Shown here in pieces: positions 23,605-29,576 of a DNA stretch of 29,576 nt. A program made the translations under genes and the position numbers. The DNA lies in contig CAYOSF010000022.1 of assembly GCA_964406605.1 (NCBI GenBank), positions 1 through 29,576 of the forward strand. The letters run 5' to 3'. How positions within the stretch are numbered: position 1 is the first letter of the stretch; every line of letters begins with the position of its first letter. A model generated the notes under the pieces. The model worked only from the letters and a program-made list of their open reading frames with translations, ran no database searches and was not told the origin of the DNA. The stretch comes from CAYOSF01 sp964406605 (GTDB taxonomy: Bacteria; Chloroflexota; Dehalococcoidia; DSTF01; RBG-16-68-14).

Positions 23605-24285
23605 TTGACAGCGGTCCAGGACATCCTGCGCAAGACACCGTACTTCGCCGACCTTTCGGAGCGGTGCCTCGATACGATCACTCAAATCACGGTGCAGCGC
23701 AGCTACAGGCGCGGCGATTTCGTCTTCCACGAGGGGGACGCCTGCGAGGGTCTCCACGTCGTCAGGTCCGGTCGGGTCCGCGTCTACAAGATCTCCCCCG
23801 AGGGACGGGAGCAGGTCCTCCTCGTCGGCGAGCCGGGAGAGGCGTTCAACGAGGTCCCGGTCTTCGACGGCGGACCCAATCCGGCCTCGGTGGAGGCGCT
23901 TGAGCCGACGGTCCTGCTCCTCCTCCCCAAGACCGCCTTGCTGGCAGTCGTCGAAGCCGAGCCGGAGATCGGACGGGCATTCACTCGTGTCTTTGCGTCG
24001 CACCTGCGCCGGCTGGCGCTGCTCGTGGAGGAGCTTTCCTTCAAGACGGTAGCGGGTCGGGTGGCCCGTATTCTCCTCGAACAGCTTCCCCCGCCCGCCG
24101 AAGGAGGAACCGCGCAGCCGGCCCCCCGACGCCTCACGCAGCGCGAGATCGCGGCCATGGCGGGGACGGCCCGCGAGGTCGTAGCCCGCGCCCTCAAAGC
24201 GCTGGAGCAGCAGGGCGCGATCCGTGTCGAGCGGGGCCGGATCGTCGTGCTGGACAGCGAGCTCCTGGCGGCGGCCGGCAGGTAG
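23605..24285 (+). CDS. Crp/Fnr-family transcription regulator
   Basis: This is a 226-aa regulator with an N-terminal cyclic-nucleotide-type sensor fold (about 10-110), a dimer helix (about 120-150) and a C-terminal winged helix. The recognition helix GTAREVVARALKALEQQG carries R190, E191 and R195, the residues that in Crp contact TGTGA. The sensor lacks the Fnr Cys cluster (only C21 and C47) and the Arg-Ser of the cAMP pocket (NPAS instead), so it is probably neither O2-FeS nor cAMP dependent; a haem-type signal (Dnr-like) is one option. The start is the TTG at 23605, as no other start lies downstream of the promoter. It follows the molybdoenzyme operon and probably controls it. Confidence 0.85.
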   Translation: MTAVQDILRKTPYFADLSERCLDTITQITVQRSYRRGDFVFHEGDACEGLHVVRSGRVRVYKISPEGREQVLLVGEPGEAFNEVPVFDGGPNPASVEALEPTVLLLLPKTALLAVVEAEPEIGRAFTRVFASHLRRLALLVEELSFKTVAGRVARILLEQLPPPAEGGTAQPAPRRLTQREIAAMAGTAREVVARALKALEQQGAIRVERGRIVVLDSELLAAAGR

Positions 24286-24302
24286 GCGCCCACCCGATGC
24301 GG

Positions 24303-24329
24303 GGCCACGGACCGCGAGAGCCCGTGGCC
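24303..24329 (+). terminator. Hairpin after the Crp/Fnr gene
   Basis: GGCCACGG pairs with CCGTGGCC around an 11-nt loop, 18 nt after the stop codon. No T-tract follows, so it is only a terminator-like structure. Confidence 0.35.
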
Positions 24330-24361
24330 GCCCACGGCGCCGGTACCGGCGGCCGCGCATG

Positions 24362-24389
24362 TTGAAGCTTGCAGGCCGCGTAGTACAAT
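24362..24389 (+). promoter_or_regulatory. Sigma70-type promoter of the lamin-tail gene
   Basis: TTGAAG (24362-24367), 16 nt, TACAAT (24384-24389). It would start transcription near 24396, about 60 nt before the TTG start at 24456. Confidence 0.55.
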
Positions 24390-24455
24390 GGGGCTGCCCG
24401 GAGAACCCCGCAAGGGCAAATACGCAATCTACCGTTGGCAGCAGGAGGGTTGACC

Positions 24456-25478
24456 TTGCGCGTACGAATCGCAGGCGGCTTCATGGCAGTCCTCATCGCC
24501 CTGATCTCGGTCAGCCGGGTGGGCGGCCAGACACCTGCCATTCGGGTTACCTTTCTTGATTGCGACAGCAACCCAGAGGTCGTCTTCATCGTCAATCTGG
24601 GGTCCGCGTCCCAAGACCTGACCGGGTGGGCACTCTACAGTGACCCTATCGACGATCCTTCGCAGCGCTTCGATCTCTCCGTCGTGGGCTCGCTTGCCGC
24701 GGGGGACCGAGCGAGGATCTTCAGCGGCGGCGGATCCCCTTCCAGCGATCCAGACACAGGACGGTACCTCTGGGAAGCCAACTCCAAGTACCGTGACGGC
24801 GATCCAACCGATTTCCTCCAAGTCGTAGACGCCACCGGCGCGATCGTCGATCAGCTCAACTGCGGCGAGGAGGCGTTCCTGCCCACGCCGGGCGCACCGG
24901 AGCAGCCCCTCGAGCAGGAATGCGACCCTTCGTACCCGGACGTCTGCATACCCGTCGGTGCGGACGACTACGATTGTCTGGGTGGAACGGGCGACGGACC
25001 CAACTACATCGAGGGCCCTCTACAGGTGCTCCCGCCCGACCCGCACGGCCTCGACCCCGACGGCGACGGCACCGCCTGCGAGGCTCAAGGCACCTCTGAG
25101 GTCGCCGGAGCGTCCCAGGAACCGGACGGGCCCGTCGCGGGCTTAGGACCTCCCGGTTCGCGTGGTGGGAACGCTCTGAGCTTGCTCCTCGCGGGGCTCG
25201 TCGGCGCGGGGATCGCCTGGCTCATCGCCGGGACGGCAGGCGTCGGCTTTGCGGTGAGGGGCGCCCGTGGGAGTGCTCAACGGACCTCGGCCTCGGCGTC
25301 GTCCGGCCCCACGGCGGTCGCCCCGGCTCAACCCGCTGGAGCCGCTGACGTCGAGCTTGCGCCGAAACCGCAGCGCGCGGGTCGCCCCGGGTGGCTTTCG
25401 GCCGCCCGGAGCAGGCTGGCGAGTGGGTCCGTGATCGAGCCCCCTCGCTTCAAGCCCCCGCGCGCACGCAGGCCCTAG
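24456..25478 (+). CDS. Secreted lamin-tail-domain protein with Excalibur-like Cys/Asp tail and one C-terminal membrane segment
   Basis: This is a 340-aa surface protein. Residues 1-25 are a signal peptide. A lamin-tail domain spans about 27-137 (VTFLDCDSNPEVVFIVNLGS, then LTGWALYSD and LAAGDRARIFSG). Residues 156-209 hold C156, C164, C174 and the Asp-rich LDPDGDGTACE, resembling the Ca-binding Excalibur-type region found after bacterial secreted nucleases. A membrane segment (about 238-262) is followed by a basic Ala/Pro tail, so it is likely anchored with the domains outside. The TTG at 24456 is chosen because AGGAGG lies 7 nt upstream; in-frame TTGs at 24435 and 24450 are before or inside that site. 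Function is unknown; lamin-tail domains often accompany secreted nucleases or adhesins. Confidence 0.75.
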   Translation: MRVRIAGGFMAVLIALISVSRVGGQTPAIRVTFLDCDSNPEVVFIVNLGSASQDLTGWALYSDPIDDPSQRFDLSVVGSLAAGDRARIFSGGGSPSSDPDTGRYLWEANSKYRDGDPTDFLQVVDATGAIVDQLNCGEEAFLPTPGAPEQPLEQECDPSYPDVCIPVGADDYDCLGGTGDGPNYIEGPLQVLPPDPHGLDPDGDGTACEAQGTSEVAGASQEPDGPVAGLGPPGSRGGNALSLLLAGLVGAGIAWLIAGTAGVGFAVRGARGSAQRTSASASSGPTAVAPAQPAGAADVELAPKPQRAGRPGWLSAARSRLASGSVIEPPRFKPPRARRP

Positions 25479-25540
25479 TGAAGACGAACGCCGGAAGGAC
25501 CAGAAGCCGGGCTCCCTGGCGCGCCCACGAGTGTTAAGGC

Positions 25541-27352
25541 ATGCAAGCGACGCGAACCCGACGATGCCTCGTTGTTCTGGCCGTCCTCCTGTCCGCCGCT
25601 CTCCTGGCCGTTGGGGAGAAGGACATGTCGCAGGCGAGCAGCTTCGTCGTCGATAGCTCAGTCGACGCCGTCGATGCCAACCCGGGCGACGGCACGTGCG
25701 CCACCGCTGCCGGCGAATGCACCTTGCGCGCGGCGATCCAGGAGTCCAACGCTCTCGTCGGCCCCGACGCAATCAGCCTGCCGGGCGGCGACTACGAGCT
25801 GACCATCACCGGCGACAACGAAGACGAAGCAGCCACGGGCGACCTCGACATCAGAGACAGCGTCGCGATCACCGGCGTCGACGGCGCGACCGCGACCGTG
25901 GTCGACGGGGCGGGGCTGGACCGAGTATTCGACATCGATCCCGCTGCCGCCGGCATCAGCGTGCAGATCTCGGGCGTGACCGCTCGCAACGGCGACGCCG
26001 TCGTGGGCGGTGGCATCCGCAACGTCGACGCCACGATGACGCTCGATAGCAGCGCTGTCACTGACAACACCGCCAGCAGCGGGGGCGGCATCGTCAATCA
26101 GGGTGGCGGCACGATGGCCCTCACGAACGTGGTCGTGAGTGGCAACGAATCCGGCGTCGCCGGCGGCATCAGGAACAACGGAACCGTGGAGCTGACCAAC
26201 TGCGCCGTCCAGGGCAACACGTCGGCCGATGACGGCGGCGCCATCGTCAATCACGGTACGCTGACGGCCGTCGATACGATCTTCGACGACAACTGGTCCG
26301 GGGACAACGGCGGCGCCTTCTGGGGCGACGGCGTGCTGGAGCTGTCCGGCGGCGCGGTGAGCGGGAACACCGCGGCCGACGAAGGGGGCGCGATCGTGAA
26401 CTTCGGAGGGGGCGTCGCGACGCTCTCCGACACGGTCGTCAGCGGCAATTCGGCGCTGAGCGGCCGCGGCGGCATCGTGAACTTCGGCGGCAGCACGATG
26501 ACGCTCGCGAACGTCACGGTTGCCGGCAACGGCGCCCGCGATGTCGGGGGCGGCATCCTGAACGGCGGCACGCTTGCGCTTCGAGACAGCACCGTCAGCG
26601 GCAACAGCTCCGACGGCGCGGGCGGGGGCATCTTCCTGGAGGACATCAGCACCGCGACGCTGACCAACGCTACGATCAGCGGCAACACGAGCGCGGCCGG
26701 CGGCGGTGGCCTCGCCAACCAGGGGAGCTTGACCGCCACGAACGTCACAATTGCGTTCAACTCGGCCAGGCTCCCCGGCGGCGGCATTGAGAATACGGGC
26801 ACCGCCTCGCTCGAGGGCAGCATCGTCGCCGCCAACAGCGGTGACAATTGCGGGGGCACCGTCGCGGTGGGCTCCGAGGGTCACAACCTGGACGACGGGA
26901 ACACGTGCGGCTTCGCGGCCGAGGGAGACATCACGAGCACGGGCGCGCAGCTCGGCCCGCTCCACAACAACGGGGGCCCTACCCAGACGCACGCTCTCCT
27001 TCAAGGTAGTCCCGCCATCGACGCCGGGAGCGATACCTGCCCGCCGCCCGCCACCGACCAGCGGGGCGTGAGCCGGCCCCAGGGTCGCGCCTGTGACATC
27101 GGTGCGTTCGAATTCGCGTCCACCGCGCCCACTCCAACCGCTACTCCAACGCCCGTCGGCGACGCGAACTGCAACGGTGCGGTCAATAGCGTCGACGCGG
27201 CGCTGGTGCTTCAGCTAAGCGCGGGTCTGGTCACCTCGTTGCCCTGCCGGCAGAACGCCGATACGAACCTGGACGGCGCCGTCAATGCGATCGACGCCGC
27301 CCTCATCCTCCAGCTCACCGCGGGCCTCATTCCGAGCCTGCCGCCGCCTTAG
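25541..27352 (+). CDS. Secreted CSLREA / beta-helix / dockerin surface protein
   Basis: This is a 603-aa exported protein with a signal peptide (about 1-32), then a CSLREA-type segment FVVDSSVDAVDANPGDGTC (35-53) with CTLRAAIQESN. A long right-handed beta-helix has repeated SGN-T-xx-GGGI-N-GGT units. The C-terminal choice-of-anchor block is LHNNGGPTQTHALLQGSPAIDAG and DIGAFEF. After a Thr/Pro linker (TPTATPTP) comes a dockerin type I pair: DANCNGAVNSVDAALVLQL and DTNLDGAVNAIDAALILQL. The dockerin loops keep the D-x-N-x-D/N-G-x-x-N-x-x-D calcium pattern. No cohesin is in the window. The start at 25541 has only a weak AAGG upstream. The gene lies 62 nt after the lamin-tail gene; a shared surface role is inference. 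Confidence 0.88.
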   Translation: MQATRTRRCLVVLAVLLSAALLAVGEKDMSQASSFVVDSSVDAVDANPGDGTCATAAGECTLRAAIQESNALVGPDAISLPGGDYELTITGDNEDEAATGDLDIRDSVAITGVDGATATVVDGAGLDRVFDIDPAAAGISVQISGVTARNGDAVVGGGIRNVDATMTLDSSAVTDNTASSGGGIVNQGGGTMALTNVVVSGNESGVAGGIRNNGTVELTNCAVQGNTSADDGGAIVNHGTLTAVDTIFDDNWSGDNGGAFWGDGVLELSGGAVSGNTAADEGGAIVNFGGGVATLSDTVVSGNSALSGRGGIVNFGGSTMTLANVTVAGNGARDVGGGILNGGTLALRDSTVSGNSSDGAGGGIFLEDISTATLTNATISGNTSAAGGGGLANQGSLTATNVTIAFNSARLPGGGIENTGTASLEGSIVAANSGDNCGGTVAVGSEGHNLDDGNTCGFAAEGDITSTGAQLGPLHNNGGPTQTHALLQGSPAIDAGSDTCPPPATDQRGVSRPQGRACDIGAFEFASTAPTPTATPTPVGDANCNGAVNSVDAALVLQLSAGLVTSLPCRQNADTNLDGAVNAIDAALILQLTAGLIPSLPPP

Positions 27353-27414
27353 GCGACGCCCGGTTCCCCAACGGGGCGAGCACCGACCTCGATACGAGCC
27401 GCGGCGGATGTCCG

Positions 27415-27834
27415 CTACCTACTGAGCAGGTACATCGCCGTCAGCGCACACATGATGCCCAGCACGTGCGAGCCGCTCAGGTGCTCCTTGAGGAACAGGA
27501 ACGACAGGAAGACCGTGACCGCCGGGTACAGTGAGGTCATCGGCACCGCCAGCGAGACGCGTTCGCGCGACAGCAGCATGTAGAAGCACGCGGTGCCGAC
27601 GGCCGCGCCCACGCCCCCCAACATGGCGTAGCCGATACCGGCGCCGTTCATCTCCAGGGGGACGAGCTGCCCGGACGCGGCAAGATACACCACGAGCACC
27701 AGCGGCACGACGATGAGGCTGCCCCACACCAGCACCTGCTGGTCGATTCGCTCCACGGCCAGCTTGCTGAATACTCCCCACGTGCCCCATGCCGCTACCG
27801 TGGCAGCGGTCAGCCCTATCACTTCAGCGCGCAT
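27415..27834 (-). CDS. Half-size EamA/DMT-family membrane transporter
   Basis: This is a 139-aa protein with about five membrane segments that matches one EamA unit: GLTAATVAAWGTWGVFSKLA at the N-terminus, and PMTSLYPAVTVFLSFLFLKEHLSGSHVLGIMCA at the C-terminus. Usual DMT exporters have two EamA units, about 280-300 aa; a single unit suggests it works as a dimer. The ATG at 27832-27834 has GGGAG 7 nt upstream. An open frame extends to 27987, but that part is not EamA-like and is left out. It converges with the dockerin gene. Confidence 0.8.
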   Translation of the reverse strand: MRAEVIGLTAATVAAWGTWGVFSKLAVERIDQQVLVWGSLIVVPLVLVVYLAASGQLVPLEMNGAGIGYAMLGGVGAAVGTACFYMLLSRERVSLAVPMTSLYPAVTVFLSFLFLKEHLSGSHVLGIMCALTAMYLLSR

Positions 27835-27872
27835 CTCATCACTCCCGTTGCACCGAGTTGGTGGCTGCTGCA

Positions 27873-27903
27873 GTCGCTCAACCGTGCGCCGGGGGTCGCT
27901 CAA
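27873..27903 (-). repeat. Direct repeat GTCGCTCAA, period 22 nt, upstream of the EamA gene
   Basis: GTCGCTCAA occurs at 27873-27881 and 27895-27903 (plus-strand reading), about 40-70 nt upstream of the EamA ATG, two helical turns apart. The second copy is part of the 16-nt sequence shared with 17426-17441. It could be a regulator site; no regulator is identified. Confidence 0.35.
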
Positions 27904-28066
27904 GGCGCAGGCTTCCGGAGCACCACCACAGGCCACACGATAGACGACGCACTCGTTGGGCACCAGCGGTCCGTTCGGCCTGGACACGCCTCCGCGCTAT
28001 CATGCACCAGAGGCCGCAGACAGCCTTGGGTATGGGCGAAACAGCCCGACGCGGGCCTGGGGCAGT

Positions 28067-28167
28067 GCAGAGTCCTTCCCGGGAAGGGCTCTGCCGGGGG
28101 GTCTGGGGGGTGCCCCCCCAGATTCAGGTTTTGAGGCCGCGAGCCGCCCTTCCAAGGAAGGGTGGCT
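28067..28167. repeat. Compact three-hairpin intergenic element
   Basis: Within the 418-nt gap 27835-28252 three inverted repeats follow each other. Hairpin 1 (28067-28094) has 14-nt arms with one G-T mismatch, centred on CCCGGG. Hairpin 2 (28102-28122) has 9-nt arms TCTGGGGGG/CCCCCCAGA with a 3-nt loop, followed by ATTCAGGTTTT on the plus strand. Hairpin 3 (28142-28167) has 12-nt arms with one wobble. Hairpins 1 and 3 share CCTTCC/GGAAGG. This looks like a REP- or MITE-like genomic repeat. Nothing else is clear in this gap. Confidence 0.6.
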
Positions 28168-28252
28168 GGGCACCGGCAGATGTTCTTCAACAGGCTCCGA
28201 AGCCCGACCAGCCGCCGGCTGCCATACTGAGCACCAGCGAAGGACTGTATCG

Positions 28253-29576
28253 ATGTGCGACACCATGGTGGTCATGCCGGACGCCTCCAAGGACGGCATC
28301 ACCCTCTTCGCCAAGAACAGCGACCGTCCTGAGTTCGACTCGCAAGCCCTCGTCCTGAACGAGCGCCTCCGACACGATCCCTCGTCCACTGTCGCGCCGC
28401 AATACGTGGAGATCCCCCAGGTGCGGGAGACCTACCGCACGCTCGGCTTTCGCCCCTACTGGTGCTGGGGCTACGAGATGGGCATGAACGAGCACCGCGT
28501 CGCTATCGGCAACGAGGCGCTCTACACCAGGCCGCTGTACCAGGAGGAGAACCGGCGCGAGCGCGGCCTGATCGGCATGAACCTGCTCCGGCTCGCTTTA
28601 GAGCGGGGCAAGACCGCCTACGAGGCCATGCGCGTCATCGTCGACCTCGCCGAGCGGTACGGGCAATGGGGCTCCGCCGTCCCCGGCCGGTCGGACGAGG
28701 ACGGCTCGTACGGCAACTCGTTCCTCATCGCCGATCCGGGCGAGGCCTGGGTGCTGGAGCTCGCCGGACGGCGCTGGGCCGCGAAGCGGATCACGCGGGG
28801 CGCCTACGCCATCTCCAACGAGCCCACCATCACGACCGAATGGGACGAGGCCTCGGACGACCTGGTCGACTACGCCGTCGAACAGGGCTGGTGGCCGTCC
28901 TCCCGGCGCGACGCCTTCAACTTCGCTTGGGCCTATAGCGCCCACGAGCAGCGCGCCAGGGAAGGCTCGCACATCAGGGTGATGCGCGCCCGCCAACTCC
29001 TGCGGGAGCCCGAGGACGGCATCGACGTCCCCTGGCTCATGCGCATCCTCCGTGATCACCTGGAAGACACCTTCCTGCAGGGCCCCATGTTCACCCCCGA
29101 CAACCCCGACTTCCACACCCTCTGCATGCACGCCTCCCCGACCGAGTTCACCTGGGGGAACACCGCCGGCTCCGTCGTCGCCACGCTGCCCGCCGAGCCG
29201 GCACGCCCGTCGACGTTCTGGGGGAGCCTCGTCACACCCTGCACGGGCCTCTTCACCCCGTTCTTCATCGACGCCGGGGTCCCGCCGGCCCTGGCAAACG
29301 TCGGCACCGCCGGCGGCGCCGTCCGCGAGCCGGAAAGCGCACCCTTCGACCAATACGATCCCGCCTCTCCCTGGTGGGGGTTCAAGGACCTGCTCGACCG
29401 GATCGCCCAGGACTACAACGCGCGGGCTCCGGTCGCCAGGGCGGTGTTCGACAAGCTGGAGGCCCGGCGGCTGGAGGACACCGACCGCATCTGCCACCAG
29501 ACCCATGCCCTGCGCAGCGACGGCCGCAACGAAGAAGCCTCCGACTTGCTCACCAACTTCGTCGCGGACCGCTGGG
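28253..29576 (+). CDS. C69 (U34)-family dipeptidase-like protein (partial, runs off the right edge)
   Basis: An open frame of at least 441 codons runs from the ATG at 28253 to the edge. The start MCDTMV places a Cys at residue 2, the N-terminal nucleophile of Ntn hydrolases after Met removal. FAKNSDRPEFDSQ follows, as in PepD-type C69 dipeptidases. Further family features are GYEMGMNEHRVAIGNEA, GSYGNSFLIADPGEAWVLELAG, ISNEPTI and the later CMHASPTEFTWGNTAGSVVA. AAGGA lies 8 nt upstream of the ATG. No signal peptide is seen. The exact substrate (dipeptide or acylated amine) is not decided by sequence. Confidence 0.88.
   Translation, partial: MCDTMVVMPDASKDGITLFAKNSDRPEFDSQALVLNERLRHDPSSTVAPQYVEIPQVRETYRTLGFRPYWCWGYEMGMNEHRVAIGNEALYTRPLYQEENRRERGLIGMNLLRLALERGKTAYEAMRVIVDLAERYGQWGSAVPGRSDEDGSYGNSFLIADPGEAWVLELAGRRWAAKRITRGAYAISNEPTITTEWDEASDDLVDYAVEQGWWPSSRRDAFNFAWAYSAHEQRAREGSHIRVMRARQLLREPEDGIDVPWLMRILRDHLEDTFLQGPMFTPDNPDFHTLCMHASPTEFTWGNTAGSVVATLPAEPARPSTFWGSLVTPCTGLFTPFFIDAGVPPALANVGTAGGAVREPESAPFDQYDPASPWWGFKDLLDRIAQDYNARAPVARAVFDKLEARRLEDTDRICHQTHALRSDGRNEEASDLLTNFVADRW

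Noticed and set aside
24390..24455. Possible pseudoknot or riboswitch in the leader of the lamin-tail gene (GGGG/CCCC and TGCCC/GGGCA, plus GGGCAAA and ACGCAA)
   Set aside because: The expected transcript start near 24396 would cut off the GGGG strand, and the GEMM-I-like words lack the required second hairpin.
26040..26760. Repeated GGCGGCATC-type DNA words that could suggest a repeat array
   Set aside because: They encode the beta-helix repeats (GGGI-N-GGT) within one gene; not CRISPR or an intergenic repeat.
25658..27004. 448-aa minus-strand open frame opposite the dockerin protein
   Set aside because: Repetitive antisense of the beta-helix repeats; no independent support.

Overview
This is a GC-rich bacterial window with about 22 protein genes on both strands. 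It fits an uncultured Chloroflexota-type (Dehalococcoidia-like) genome. The reasons are twin-arginine and lipobox exports, Thr/Pro 'TPTATPTP' linkers, a CSLREA/beta-helix/dockerin surface protein, a lamin-tail protein with a Cys-rich Asp-Gly-Asp tail, DUF362 and DUF438 proteins, and frequent GTG/TTG starts. This placement is an inference: there is no rRNA or marker gene here. I found no tRNA, rRNA, CRISPR array or transposase.

Left part (1-3400, minus strand): a phosphate-starvation module. A PhoP-type response regulator overlaps a PhoR-type histidine kinase, followed by pstS, which runs off the left edge. An array of about 11-nt direct repeats resembling actinobacterial PHO boxes lies just upstream of pstS.

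Middle (3500-16000): metabolic and surface genes. On plus: a GMC flavoprotein oxidoreductase, a TSUP/TauE-like permease, and overlapping galT-galK (Leloir pathway). On minus: an M23 peptidase with a Cys-rich tail and a GNAT-like protein. Then a Tat-exported DUF362 lipoprotein (plus) converges on an aldehyde dehydrogenase, a Gfo/Idh/MocA oxidoreductase and an alpha-only NDP-forming acyl-CoA synthetase (all minus).

Respiratory island (16100-24300): a DUF438-hemerythrin-PAS sensor (minus) faces an operon (plus). That operon encodes a small Tat-like CxxC protein, a Tat-exported molybdopterin oxidoreductase with the Asp ligand motif of the NarG-like (type II) DMSO reductase family, a 16-Cys four-cluster FeS subunit, a 10-TM NrfD-like membrane subunit, a TorD-like chaperone and a 2[4Fe-4S] ferredoxin. 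A Crp/Fnr regulator with its own consensus promoter follows. The divergent spacer holds a Crp-like palindrome (TTGTGA-N6-TGACAA) nested inside a 9-bp inverted repeat, so a local regulatory circuit is plausible. The substrate of the reductase cannot be read from sequence. This is the most interesting part of the window.

Right part (24360-29576): two adjacent secreted surface proteins (lamin-tail; CSLREA/beta-helix/dockerin), a half-size EamA transporter, a compact three-hairpin intergenic element, and a C69-family peptidase with an N-terminal Cys that runs off the right edge.
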